DNA from: BOG-931 sp963761525
Lineage (GTDB): Bacteria > Pseudomonadota > Alphaproteobacteria > Rhizobiales > Xanthobacteraceae
Assembly (NCBI GenBank): GCA_963761525.1
Contig: CAVXHG010000008.1
Coordinates: 930,001 to 994,000 of the forward strand
Length of the DNA stretch: 64,000 nucleotides
Reading direction: 5' to 3'
Positions 1 to 10,249 of this stretch are shown one piece after another. The first letter of the stretch is position 1. Every line of letters starts with the position of its first letter. The notes under the pieces were generated by a model. It made no database searches, was not told the origin of the DNA, and saw only the letters and a list, made by a program, of their open reading frames with translations. Position numbers and translations under genes: made by a program.

Positions 1-3000
1 ATACGATTGCCGCCTATGCGCTGATGGACTTCAACAACGTCCAGAGTTCCACGACCAGCTACGTCCAGAACGCCACCGTTACGCAAACCGGCAGCCTCTC
101 GGTCAATTCGACGGACGCGGCGTCTATTACCGCCAACAATTCAAGTGTCGTCACGACAGGTACGATCGGCGCCAACAATGGCGGCGGTGACGGGTTCGGC
201 GGTGTAATCGCCACCAACCAGGTCGATGGCGATGCTCTCGCTTATATCGACGATGCTTCGGTCACGACCACGACCGGCGATGTCGACGTTGAAGCCGACA
301 ATACGGCATTCATCAACGCCACCGAAACAACGATCCTTAACAGCGGCGGCAAGAGTATTTCGCTGCTCGCCGCCTTCAACGTGATCGGTTACAGCTCCGA
401 CAGCTTCCTCGGTTTGACGGTGGATGCGCTGCTTGGCGATAGCAGCCTGCTGGGCAATGAAACGCCCGATGCCACGCTGGCTTACATCACCAACTCGACT
501 GTAACTGCCGGTGGCAGCGTTAACGTCACCGCGACGGACAGTGCGACGATTACCGTCGATGCTGGCAATTCCAGTACTGCGGCCAACAGCTCGAATTTGC
601 TGTTCAGTTTCGAAGGTGGACCGTCGAGCCTCAATGCCGGTGGACTTCTCGCCACCAACATGGTTGCGACAACGACCAACGCTTACATCGATAGCGGCCT
701 GAACGCGGCGCAAACCGGCCTCGGTTCGACGACAGTCACGGCAACAACCGGCTCGATCAACGTTTCGGCGACCGACCAATCGTCGGACACCGCCACGTCG
801 ATCTTGAATCTTTCGGCTGTGACGATGTCGAACGAGCAGGATCTCGTTTCGATTCTCGATCAACTTTTGACTACCAGCTACGCCTACACCAACGAATCGG
901 GATGGCAGCTCGTGAATCCCGGTGACGAAGTGTTCGCCGGCTTCGATCCGAGCACTCATGCGGCGCTGATTTACACCTTTAACCAACCGACCAGCATGCT
1001 GCTGGATCTCGGTGGTGTTTCGACCGATCCAAGCCCCGTCAATTTCGCCACGTCGAGCTATTTCACGTTGCAGACGGAAGGCGAGCCGACGCTGACGTCC
1101 GTCGTCAACAGCGTCAATCTGGGCAATCTGACAACGGCCAACGCCAAAGGCGTCGGCTTCATCTTCGTGCTCAATAATGTGAGCGCGACGGCGAATGCCA
1201 CCATTGTCGGCGCGACGGCGATTGCCAATTCGGGCGGGATCAGCGTCACGGCTAGCGAATCGGCGGCAATAAACGCGTTCGCCCAGAACAACATCACATC
1301 GTCAGGCGGTAGTTCGGGCATCACGCCGGTTGCGACTGCTGACGCTGGCAAGAGCGGCAGTCTTGCGCTGTCCGGCTCTGTCGTCACCAACTTGGTGAAC
1401 TCGAGCGCGACGGCGGATGTGGATCGGGCGACTTACAACACCGCTGCAGCGCCGGGAGGCCTGGGGACCGTTGCGATCAATCCCGGAGACACGGTTCAGC
1501 TTGAGAACACGTCCGGTGAGGTTGTCGGCTCAGGCAGCTCCAGCGCTGTTATCAATCCCGGTGACGTCGTTTTGGACGGCTCCACCCTCTATGCATACAA
1601 CGGTCTTGTTCCGCTGACGCTCGACTTGTCGTCAGCCGCGGCTTTCACCACCCTGTTTACGATTGAGCCCGGTGTTTTTACGGCGATCCAAGGCACCCTC
1701 GGCGCTGTTTATCAGTATCAAGCGTCGACTCCTACGACCGCCGATCTCTACACCATCAATTACACCGCCTCGCCGTGGAAGCTTTTGACGGCAGCCCAAG
1801 CGGAGCCGACGCTGTCGGCGGGCACAGGCGGCATTTCAGTTAATGCCGCAAACGCGGCGCAGCTCAATGCTGTGGCGCTCGTAGCGTCGGGGACGACCGG
1901 CGGCGGTGATCAGTCTTCTATTGGCCTGGTCCTCGCCTTCAATGCGCTGGGATACGACGCGCAGAACTTCCTGTTCAATTCGATGAGCAGTCTGTTGGGC
2001 GAGAATTTCGCTACGCCCGACCCATCGAATGCAACCGCGTACATTCACGACACGAACATCACGCAGGACTATGGCGACCTCGATGTCGAGGCGACAAGTT
2101 CGGAGCAGGTCAACGCAACCAACAGCAACGCCGCGATAACAACTGCTTCGGCGCTGTTCGATGCGAACGGCGATAGCTTTGGCGGTTCGCTCGCCAATAA
2201 TGACGTCGATGGTAATGCGATTGCTTATATCGACGAGTCCGATCTATCGAGCGGTAGCTATCAGATCACTATCGGCGGCTCGCTCAACGTCGACGCCAGC
2301 AACGACACCGGCATTTATTCCAACGTGAAGCTGGTATCTTCATCGACGGTCACTAATGACGGCGGTGCGGGCGTTCTCAATTCGATTGTCGATGCGGCGA
2401 CGCCGGCGACCTATACGACCACCCCAAGCTCTATCGCCAATCCGCCATACGACGGTCCGACGTCGCACGTTCGCGGCCTCGTCAACGGCGATACGGTAAG
2501 CGTTGCACAAGGCTACGACACCGTGACCGACACCATCGGTGCGGGCACGGAGAATACCGCCGTCAACCCCGGCGACGTCGTCGACGACAATGGAACCCTA
2601 TATCGTTACATCGGTTCGGCGGCTGGCAATTATAATATGTCGCCGACCGCGGACACCACTAATCCAACCACCAACTCGATACCGAATTTTACCGATACAA
2701 ATACGTGGGCGCAGATCGGCGGCACGGCCGGTGATGTCTATCAATACATGGGCCCCGGTACGGCTGCGTCTCCGGTCAACACCGATCTTTATAATACCAA
2801 CTACACCAATCTGAATCTGTGGAAGCCGGTGCTGACGACGGACCTCGTCCCGCAGGGTCTCAACGTTACCGATTCAAACGCCACCGCTGCCGGCGGCATT
2901 CTCGTGCTGAACGATGTTGAATCGGCGACGACGGCTTACGTCACCAACGTTAAGATCGCCACCAGCACGATCAAAGTTGGTAACGTCACAATCGTCGCCA

Positions 3001-4886
3001 ATGGCGGCACGATTTCCATCAATGCGGTTGAAAACGCGACGCTGTCGGCGACCAACGACAGCACGGTGACCAATTCTGGCGGCAGCGCACTGGCGGCCGG
3101 CAGCGAGTACTCCGGTAATGGCGTCCTCGCGACCAACTTGGTGCAGAGTTCAGCGAAGGCTTATTCGCTCAACGCCACGCTGACTTCCAATAGCGCGCTC
3201 TACGTGCTCGGCAGCGGCGGTACCGTCACGATCAATCCCGGCGACGTCGTCGAAGAGCCGGCATCGTCCGCGGCCGCAACGTTCTCCACGACGCCGTCGT
3301 CCGGCGATACCAACGTGCAGACTGTAGCGACTGGCGACACCGTTCAGCTTGGCGCGAATTACGATGCGGCGACCGATACGGTCGGCAGCAACGGACCGGA
3401 CACGCAAGTCAATCCGGGGGACGTGGTGCTCGATGGAACCACCCTCTACCGATACGTTGGATCATCCGCGCAGGTCTGTGATTTAACTGGCGATCCGACA
3501 GCGACCGCTGCGCCCAACTTCAGCGACAGCACAACCTGGGCACAGATCGGCGGAACAGCCGGCGCGATTTACCAGTACGTCGGCACCGCGGGCAGTGTCG
3601 ACCTCAACAACACCGACTACACGAATACGGCCGATTGGCAGCTCGTTCAGCCGGCGCTTTATCGTTATGTCGGCACGACTGCTCTTACGGGGGTCAGTCT
3701 GGCGGCGGGCGCGACGCCGCCTAACTTTGCCTCCGAAACCGGTGGCAACCCGAATTGGGCCCAGACCGGCCTGGCAACGATTTCAATCGACGCCAGCAAT
3801 ACCTCGGCGATCACCGCCAGCAATAGCGCCAACACGGGAAGTGGCGGCAAAGGCGGCGGCGTTGTGCTCGCCTTCAACACGCTCGGCTATCAGTCTCAAA
3901 ACTGGCTCGCGAGTGCGCTCGATACGCTGCTGGGCGCTCCGGGTTTCGCCACGGACGGAAACGCAGACGTCAGTGCTTACGCGCAAAACTCCGTGCTCGA
4001 CGCGAGCGCCGGCAGCATCGCGGTGGAAGCGACCGAACAGGCGCAGATATCGGCAACGACAAGCAACGCGACGTCATCGGTGGATTCCGGCCTTGCCAAC
4101 GAGGACGGTTCGCTCGGCATCGGCGCCATACTCGCCAACAATATGATCAACGCCGACGCCGACGCGTACATTACGACGACGTCGACCGCGGCCGATGCAA
4201 CGGCCGGCGGTGGCGGGATTTCGGTTGTCGCGCAGAACAACGCTTCGATCACGGCGTCGAACGATCAAGTTGTCATTGCGACGGCGATCAGCTCGCCGCA
4301 AACACTGCTCGCCACGTATCTCGGCAACGCCATCAACGACTATCAGTACACGTCGTCGTCTGGCACGCAGAGTCTGAGTAATGGCGATGAGGTCTATGAC
4401 GGATTTAGCGGTCCGGACTATACCTCTCAATCCGGAAGCCCGGCGCTGCAGAACGGAAAAACCGTGCTGGCGCCGAATGGCATCGTGTATGAGTACACCG
4501 GTACTGGCGGAACGTTTAATCTCGCCAACCAGTCGGTTTTCACCTCGGCAAACGGCTTCTCGATTGCGTACTATACGACCGCCTACACGACGCCGGTCAC
4601 GCTGAGCGTCGGCGATCTTGTCATCGGCAGCAACGGTGAGGTTTACCGTTACGACGTTCCTACCGACAGCCCGATCAATCTCTCGACGATATCGCTCTCC
4701 ACGTCCGATCTGTTTGATCCGAACATCTATATCTACAGTGTCACGCCGGACCTTGTTGCTGCCACGAGTACGGGCAACGCGACAGTTCAGCCTAACCAGA
4801 CGGTTCTCGGCGCTGACGGGTACGTCTATCAGTATACTGGCAGCACGGCCCTTAATTTCACTTCTACCGCTCCTTTAAGCGCGTAG
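1..4886 (+). CDS. Giant protein segment 1: beta-strand repeats with YRYVG modules (5' partial)
   Basis: The frame is open from the window edge, so the start is missing; the ATG at 24 is internal. The translation is rich in Ala, Gly, Ser, Thr, Asn and Asp with the alternating pattern of stacked beta strands. A long super-repeat is marked by the motif LAFNxxGY, followed by a Leu-rich stretch and AYI; it recurs near nt 369, 1935 and 3868 and again at 5408 in segment 3. Between these lie modules of the form NPGDVVxDGTLYRYVG, then W-x-Q and YQYxG, for example near 2565, 3413 and 4805. No catalytic motif, transmembrane segment or cysteine-rich domain is visible. It ends at TAG 4884-4886, but the same frame continues with the same repeat pattern, so the stop looks like a point change rather than a domain end. 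Confidence 0.75.
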   Translation, partial: TIAAYALMDFNNVQSSTTSYVQNATVTQTGSLSVNSTDAASITANNSSVVTTGTIGANNGGGDGFGGVIATNQVDGDALAYIDDASVTTTTGDVDVEADNTAFINATETTILNSGGKSISLLAAFNVIGYSSDSFLGLTVDALLGDSSLLGNETPDATLAYITNSTVTAGGSVNVTATDSATITVDAGNSSTAANSSNLLFSFEGGPSSLNAGGLLATNMVATTTNAYIDSGLNAAQTGLGSTTVTATTGSINVSATDQSSDTATSILNLSAVTMSNEQDLVSILDQLLTTSYAYTNESGWQLVNPGDEVFAGFDPSTHAALIYTFNQPTSMLLDLGGVSTDPSPVNFATSSYFTLQTEGEPTLTSVVNSVNLGNLTTANAKGVGFIFVLNNVSATANATIVGATAIANSGGISVTASESAAINAFAQNNITSSGGSSGITPVATADAGKSGSLALSGSVVTNLVNSSATADVDRATYNTAAAPGGLGTVAINPGDTVQLENTSGEVVGSGSSSAVINPGDVVLDGSTLYAYNGLVPLTLDLSSAAAFTTLFTIEPGVFTAIQGTLGAVYQYQASTPTTADLYTINYTASPWKLLTAAQAEPTLSAGTGGISVNAANAAQLNAVALVASGTTGGGDQSSIGLVLAFNALGYDAQNFLFNSMSSLLGENFATPDPSNATAYIHDTNITQDYGDLDVEATSSEQVNATNSNAAITTASALFDANGDSFGGSLANNDVDGNAIAYIDESDLSSGSYQITIGGSLNVDASNDTGIYSNVKLVSSSTVTNDGGAGVLNSIVDAATPATYTTTPSSIANPPYDGPTSHVRGLVNGDTVSVAQGYDTVTDTIGAGTENTAVNPGDVVDDNGTLYRYIGSAAGNYNMSPTADTTNPTTNSIPNFTDTNTWAQIGGTAGDVYQYMGPGTAASPVNTDLYNTNYTNLNLWKPVLTTDLVPQGLNVTDSNATAAGGILVLNDVESATTAYVTNVKIATSTIKVGNVTIVANGGTISINAVENATLSATNDSTVTNSGGSALAAGSEYSGNGVLATNLVQSSAKAYSLNATLTSNSALYVLGSGGTVTINPGDVVEEPASSAAATFSTTPSSGDTNVQTVATGDTVQLGANYDAATDTVGSNGPDTQVNPGDVVLDGTTLYRYVGSSAQVCDLTGDPTATAAPNFSDSTTWAQIGGTAGAIYQYVGTAGSVDLNNTDYTNTADWQLVQPALYRYVGTTALTGVSLAAGATPPNFASETGGNPNWAQTGLATISIDASNTSAITASNSANTGSGGKGGGVVLAFNTLGYQSQNWLASALDTLLGAPGFATDGNADVSAYAQNSVLDASAGSIAVEATEQAQISATTSNATSSVDSGLANEDGSLGIGAILANNMINADADAYITTTSTAADATAGGGGISVVAQNNASITASNDQVVIATAISSPQTLLATYLGNAINDYQYTSSSGTQSLSNGDEVYDGFSGPDYTSQSGSPALQNGKTVLAPNGIVYEYTGTGGTFNLANQSVFTSANGFSIAYYTTAYTTPVTLSVGDLVIGSNGEVYRYDVPTDSPINLSTISLSTSDLFDPNIYIYSVTPDLVAATSTGNATVQPNQTVLGADGYVYQYTGSTALNFTSTAPLSA

Positions 4887-4916
4887 AACTTCGACAGCGC
4901 ATCCAGTTTCACGCGG

Positions 4917-5510
4917 GTGACGACCAATCTCGGCACGACCAATTACTCGGACACGAGCACTTGGCAGCCGCTGACTTACTCGATCCTGGCGAACTTGCCG
5001 GTCGTCAATATCACGCCCTCCAGCGCGACTGCGGTCGGCGCGATGTTTGTGCTCAACGATGTCAACAGCACGGTTTCGGCTACCGTGAACAACGGCGCGC
5101 TGTCGGCAGCCGGCGATCTGGTGATCTCGGCGCAGAACGAAGCGACCATCGATGCAGATAACACCAGTACGGTCACCGCCAATGGCGGCAGCCCGTTCGC
5201 GCCTCCTGGTCAGGGCAACTCGAAAGCCGGCAACGTCACCATTGCTTCGAACTATATTCTCGCCAGCACGATCGCGTCGGCAACCAATACGAGCCTGACC
5301 ACTTCCGACTGCGGCAACGTCGATATTACTGCGCTTGGCGACGAGCTCGATTTCCGCCGAGATGGACTCGACCACCCAGGCCAATACGTCGACCATTGGC
5401 ATCGTGCTCGCCTTCAACGCGATGGGATACGACGAGGTTGCCGGCTTCCTGGAGGGCACGGTCAACGCCCTGTTCGGCACCGATCTCGGCGCCGATCCCG
5501 ACCTCATTGA
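4917..5510 (+). CDS. Giant protein segment 2: continuation after in-frame TAG
   Basis: This is the same frame as segment 1 and is open immediately after the TAG at 4884-4886. The residues following that stop complete the YRYVG-type module (a W-x-P-L motif near 4960), then a LVIS...NEATI beta repeat follows. The repeat-like sequence lasts to about 5335; after that the translation turns Arg-rich and loses the repeat character, which marks a frame change into segment 3. There is no ribosome-binding site before the nominal GTG start, so it is not an independent gene. Confidence 0.6.
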   Translation: MTTNLGTTNYSDTSTWQPLTYSILANLPVVNITPSSATAVGAMFVLNDVNSTVSATVNNGALSAAGDLVISAQNEATIDADNTSTVTANGGSPFAPPGQGNSKAGNVTIASNYILASTIASATNTSLTTSDCGNVDITALGDELDFRRDGLDHPGQYVDHWHRARLQRDGIRRGCRLPGGHGQRPVRHRSRRRSRPH

Positions 5511-5703
5511 GGCTTATGCGACCAACACGCCGATCAATGCAGCCGGCGGGGTTGCCATCACCGCCAACGACACGTCGACCATCACCGCCGACGTCAGCAA
5601 TGCGTCGCTTGGCTTCCCGGATGTTGTGAACGGATCGAATTCGACGCTCGATTTCGCCAGCCGGTCTCAGCATCGGTGCGACGATCGCGTACAATGCGAT
5701 TGA
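5335..5703 (+). CDS. Giant protein segment 3: short bridging frame
   Basis: This frame carries the giant-protein pattern between about 5337 and 5650, including the fourth copy of the LAFNxxGY motif (5402-5430) followed by the FLEGTVNALFG stretch. Upstream and downstream of that interval it reads as out-of-frame sequence. It bridges two frame changes near 5335 and 5660. No independent start or ribosome-binding site is seen. Its content shows that the super-repeat of segment 1 runs on with a period of about 1.5-1.9 kb. Confidence 0.6.
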   Translation: MATSSISAEMDSTTQANTSTIGIVLAFNAMGYDEVAGFLEGTVNALFGTDLGADPDLIEAYATNTPINAAGGVAITANDTSTITADVSNASLGFPDVVNGSNSTLDFASRSQHRCDDRVQCD

Positions 5704-5818
5704 TACCGACGTTGAAGCTTATGTCAGCCAGACGGGTACTAGCTCGTCGATCAATGTCACCGCAGGTCAAGGCGATATCGACATCGAGGCGAACGACGTC
5801 GCGACTGTCGCCTCTACG

Positions 5819-8800
5819 GTGATCACGCCGTCGATCAAGATTGGCATCAGCCTGACACCGGGTGGGTCGACCGCGGTCGGTATCAGTATCGCTCGCAATA
5901 TTATCGACAGCACCGTGTCCGCGTCGGATCCCGGTCCCAGCAGCGGTAACGCTCTGGCGCTCACCGCGAACGACGGCAACATCAACATCACGGCGACCAA
6001 TGCGTCGTCGATCAATGCGACTGCGGCTGCTGCTGCGATTGCCGCGGGCTTTTCACCCGCACAAAGTGGCGGAATCGCCGGTGGTGGCGCCGTCGGCATT
6101 AATACGATTATCGGCAGCGTCGAAGCGGAGACAGATGGCGTCGCGCTTACCGCGGCAGGCACCGGCGAGGGCAATGTAACGATTTCTGCCACTGACAATC
6201 GGTTGATCGTTGCTGAAGTTGCGGCCGTGGCCGCGGCGCTTGCGGCGGGTGGTTCGGTTGCACTTGGTGCAGCGGTTGCACTCAACCTCATCGGCTGGAA
6301 CGGGACCGTTGCCGACGAGACGCAAGATTCCAGTGATCCGGTGCTGGTGACGGCGAGCGTTACCGGTGGCTCGATCACAGCGGGCGGCGCGGTTTCCGTC
6401 AAAGCGCTCGCGTCGGCGACGATCAGCGCCACCACTGCCGCTGCCAGCGTCTCCGTCGGCATTTCGCTCACGGGCGACGACGATAGCGGCGAGGAAGGCG
6501 AGGGCGGCGAGGCGGATTCGTCCGAGAGCGGCGGTGACACCGGCGACGTAGAAGAAGGTGAGGGCGGCAGTTCGACCTCGGCGGACGAAGAAGGGGAAGG
6601 CGAAACTGCAACGCGCGGTCGCTCCAATGCGGTATCCGAATCTCCGACTGACGAAGGCGAGGCTGACGGCGACACCGTCGATGAAGGCACTGACACTGAC
6701 GGCGGCTCGGAAACCAACGAGGGTGAAGAGGGCGGCGCGGCGGCCGGTGAATCCGAGAATACTGCGTCGGAGGAAGGCAGCGGCGCCAACGGTGCGTCGG
6801 CGCAAAAGGGTAGCGCTACCTCGATCCTCTCGGGCTTGGGTCAAGGCGGCGGTCTGCTGCTTGGTCTTGGCGGTATCGTAAATTCGTCGCAAGCCGGTGG
6901 CTCCGCGACGCCGAACTACACGACCAGTTCGACAACGTCGGTTACCGACAATCAGACCTTGAGCACCGGTCAGACGGTTCAGCTCGATTCAGGTTTCGGC
7001 AACGCGACGTATTCGGTTGGAGGTGGTTCGTCCACGCAGCAAGTCGATCCGGGTCAGGTTATCAACGACAGCGGCGCGCTCTACCGCTACATCGGTACCG
7101 GCGACATCACTGCTGATCTTTCAACGGGCGGCACTCCGCCGGTTTTCACCAACGCCAGCAATTGGGCGCAGATAGGCGGTACGGCCGGCGACACTTACGA
7201 GTACATCGGTCCGTCCAACGCGCAGCTTGACCTCAACGATCAGGATTACAGCAACGCCGCGCTGTGGACGGATATCACCGGCGGTACGTCGAGCGGCAGC
7301 AGCACCAGCGCATCCTCCGTTCCTGAGGGGGTTGCCACCGCGACCCTTGGCGCCGGTCTTGGCTTCCTGCTGGGCGGCTCCTCGACTACACCGCCGTCGA
7401 CCAGCGCGGATGAAGGCGAGGGTGGCGACGCAGGCGACGAGACCGATCCGGACGGCGCCAACAATCCAGACGAGGCTGGCAACGCGACTAGCGCCAACCA
7501 GGAAGCGTCCGGCGAAAGCGGTGACGCAGGATCAGGTACTGGGACAAATGGATCTTCCAACGATCCTTCGACCGCAAGTGTTGCCGCGGCCGGCGTCTAC
7601 ACCGAGAACAAGATCGCCACGACCGTGTCGGCGACGATCTCGGGCACGACGACCATCACTACGGGTTCGGGTGCGCAGAACGGCCTGAGCGTTACGGCCG
7701 GCGACTCGGCAAAAATCATGTCGTTCGACGGCGCCGCGTCGGTTTCGGCCAATTTCTCCGACGAAGACGGTGAGTCGGTTTCGATCGGCATCAGCATCGC
7801 TCGCAATACGATTCAGGATTCGGTCGAGGCCTCGGTCAGCGGCGTCGGCCAAATCGACGCGGTGGGTGCGCCGGTCGACATCGCGGCGACAAACAGTTCG
7901 ACCATTGATGCCACCTCGATCGCCGCCTCGCTCTCGATCGCGGCCGGCGGTGAAGACGGCATGAGCGTTGCCGGTGGTGGTTCGCTCGCCGATAACCTGA
8001 TCGGTACCGACACGACCGCGACGCTGTCGGACAGCACCGTCGGTTCTACCGGCGCAGTTGGCGCACTGAGCGTTACGGCGACGGACAGTTCAAACATCGA
8101 CGCTGAGGTCGCGGCGTTCAGCGGCAGTGTGAGCATCGGAGGCGAAGACGGCACCGGCGTCGGTATCGGCGCGTCTCTCGCGCACAACCGGATCGGCGAT
8201 GGGACCGACGCGGGCGCTGGCGAGGTCGACGCGTCGATCAGCGATTCATCCATCTCCAGCGGCACGATCGACGTTGCCGCAACATCGAGCCAGAGCGTCA
8301 CGGCACAGGTCGATGCGGCATCGGTAGCACTGTCCGGCGGCGGTGAATCAAGTGTCGGCGTCGCCGGCGCCGGCGCCTTTGCCTTCAACGAGATCGCGGT
8401 TGGCGTCAGCGCCACGATCACAGGCGATGGCACTTCCGGCACCGACATCTCCTCGCAGGGCGTCACCGTTGCGGCGGCCGACACCGCGACCATCGACGCA
8501 ACTGTGCTCGCCGGCTCCATCGCTGGGGGCTTCGGTGGGGAGGACAGTACGGATGTCTCTATCGGGGTCTCGTTCGCACGCAACTCGATCACCGATCCGG
8601 TCACAGCCTCGATCTCCGATGTTAGCTCGTTACTGACAGACGGCGGCGCCGTTTCGGTTACTGCCGAGGAAGGTGGCACGATCGATGCGATTGCAGCGGC
8701 GGTGGCGATCTCCGCCGCCGTAGGCGGCGAGAGTGGTATTGCCATCGCTGGTGGCGGTGCGCTCGCGGCGAACTTCATCGATGCCGATACGCAGGCCTTT

Positions 8801-10249
8801 ATCTCCGATACCAATCTCGGCAACAGCAGCGGCAGCCTCGTCGGTTCGGTTACCGTCGCAGCGACCGACAGCTCGGCGATCTCCGCCACCATTGCGTCTA
8901 TTGCTGCAACCGCCGGCTTGGGTGGCGAAACGGGCATCGGCGTCGCGATCGGCGTCTCGCTTGCCTACAACGAAATCGGCAACGCGACCGGCTTTAGCAA
9001 CGGCACGGTGAGCGCCTACCTCTCTGACAGTTCGGTCTACAGCAACGGCGATGTCACGGTTGTCGCCAATACGAGCGGCACGATCAATGCGCTCACCGTG
9101 GCGGTCGCAGCGGCCCTCTCGGGCGGTGGCGAAACCGGTATCGGCGTCGCAGGCGCCGGTGTCGGCGTGTTCAATACCGTGCAGGTTGATGTTTCGGCTT
9201 ACATCGACAACACCAGCACTACGACAGGATTAGCAACGGGAGCGATCCAGACGGCCGGATCGGTTACCGCGGCGGCTACCGACGCGGCAACGATCATTTC
9301 AACCGCTGGCGCTGCGGCGGTGGCGGCGAGCTTTGGCGGCGAGGCTGGCGTGTCGGTCGCGGTCGGCATGTCGATCGCGGCAAACATCATCAACGATCCT
9401 GTCTCGGCCTATATCAAGAACGTGGCGTCGCTCACGACCGGCAATTCCGGCGGCGTGAATCTTGCGCCGAGTACCTACCTGGTCAATTCCGGTAGCACGC
9501 AGATCGCGACTGTCGGCGACGGTCAGACCGTGCAACTCGCGGCCGGTTCGGGCAGCAGCTCCTATACCGCTTCAGACTTCGTCGATGGCAATAGCGGCAC
9601 CGTTGCGGTCGATCCTGGTGAAATCGTTTCCAGCGGAACGGCGCTTTATCGCTACGTCGGTTCGGCAACCGCGACATTCACTCTTTCAAGCACGGACTTC
9701 ACTAACAGCAGCAACTGGGCGCTAATCTCGCCGTCGACAACACCAACCGACGTGGTCGGTTCGACTGTTACGACCGGGGAATACGTCCAGAACGGTTCGA
9801 CACTGTATGAGTATGTCGGATCGGCGCCGGACGTCTTCAACTTATCCGGAGAAACTGGCAGCAATCCTGAAATTCCGTCGCCGAATTTCAGCAACACGGC
9901 GTTGTGGAGTGTTGTCACGGCGACCTACACTGATGGCAGCGGCGCGCAGTCGCAAACGGTTATCCCAGGCGCCATCGTTAAGTCGGCTTCGAAATCTCTA
10001 TCAATATATTGGCGTTGCCGCCGGAACCTACGATCTTACCGGATTGGCCGATGCGAATTCGTCGCATCCGGCACCGGACTTCACCGACGTCGCCAAGTGG
10101 CAGCTGCTGACAGCGACGTATGTGGTGGGCGCCGTCTCCACCTCAACGACAGTCCATGGCAACGATATCGTTCAGGACGGTTCGATCTTTTATCAGTATG
10201 TCAGCAACTTAGGTCCGGCGGCGTTCGACCTCTCAGGTGCCGCCGATAG
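5819..10249 (+). CDS. Giant protein segment 4: Ala/Gly beta repeats with acidic linkers
   Basis: The repeat pattern enters this frame near 5665 (GLSIGATIAYNAID) and leaves it near 9990; the last ~85 codons are out of frame. The core is a repeat of roughly 80-90 residues: xTIxAxVxAxxVSxGGExGxxVxIGxSxAxNxI followed by VxAxI and VTVxA. Two acidic low-complexity inserts interrupt it, at about 6470-6810 and 7400-7590, made almost only of Glu, Asp, Gly, Ser, Thr and Ala. YRYVG-type modules occur near 7045-7260 and 9490-9900. The GG-E-x-G loop reads GGEDG in early copies and GGESG, GGETG and GGEAG further along. The acidic inserts could bind Ca2+ or act as flexible spacers; that is inference. Confidence 0.75.
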   Translation: MITPSIKIGISLTPGGSTAVGISIARNIIDSTVSASDPGPSSGNALALTANDGNINITATNASSINATAAAAAIAAGFSPAQSGGIAGGGAVGINTIIGSVEAETDGVALTAAGTGEGNVTISATDNRLIVAEVAAVAAALAAGGSVALGAAVALNLIGWNGTVADETQDSSDPVLVTASVTGGSITAGGAVSVKALASATISATTAAASVSVGISLTGDDDSGEEGEGGEADSSESGGDTGDVEEGEGGSSTSADEEGEGETATRGRSNAVSESPTDEGEADGDTVDEGTDTDGGSETNEGEEGGAAAGESENTASEEGSGANGASAQKGSATSILSGLGQGGGLLLGLGGIVNSSQAGGSATPNYTTSSTTSVTDNQTLSTGQTVQLDSGFGNATYSVGGGSSTQQVDPGQVINDSGALYRYIGTGDITADLSTGGTPPVFTNASNWAQIGGTAGDTYEYIGPSNAQLDLNDQDYSNAALWTDITGGTSSGSSTSASSVPEGVATATLGAGLGFLLGGSSTTPPSTSADEGEGGDAGDETDPDGANNPDEAGNATSANQEASGESGDAGSGTGTNGSSNDPSTASVAAAGVYTENKIATTVSATISGTTTITTGSGAQNGLSVTAGDSAKIMSFDGAASVSANFSDEDGESVSIGISIARNTIQDSVEASVSGVGQIDAVGAPVDIAATNSSTIDATSIAASLSIAAGGEDGMSVAGGGSLADNLIGTDTTATLSDSTVGSTGAVGALSVTATDSSNIDAEVAAFSGSVSIGGEDGTGVGIGASLAHNRIGDGTDAGAGEVDASISDSSISSGTIDVAATSSQSVTAQVDAASVALSGGGESSVGVAGAGAFAFNEIAVGVSATITGDGTSGTDISSQGVTVAAADTATIDATVLAGSIAGGFGGEDSTDVSIGVSFARNSITDPVTASISDVSSLLTDGGAVSVTAEEGGTIDAIAAAVAISAAVGGESGIAIAGGGALAANFIDADTQAFISDTNLGNSSGSLVGSVTVAATDSSAISATIASIAATAGLGGETGIGVAIGVSLAYNEIGNATGFSNGTVSAYLSDSSVYSNGDVTVVANTSGTINALTVAVAAALSGGGETGIGVAGAGVGVFNTVQVDVSAYIDNTSTTTGLATGAIQTAGSVTAAATDAATIISTAGAAAVAASFGGEAGVSVAVGMSIAANIINDPVSAYIKNVASLTTGNSGGVNLAPSTYLVNSGSTQIATVGDGQTVQLAAGSGSSSYTASDFVDGNSGTVAVDPGEIVSSGTALYRYVGSATATFTLSSTDFTNSSNWALISPSTTPTDVVGSTVTTGEYVQNGSTLYEYVGSAPDVFNLSGETGSNPEIPSPNFSNTALWSVVTATYTDGSGAQSQTVIPGAIVKSASKSLSIYWRCRRNLRSYRIGRCEFVASGTGLHRRRQVAAADSDVCGGRRLHLNDSPWQRYRSGRFDLLSVCQQLRSGGVRPLRCRR

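Noticed and set aside
5767..6789. 340-codon minus-strand frame rich in Ser/Pro
   Set aside because: Antisense to the acidic insert and beta repeats of the giant protein; composition simply mirrors it.
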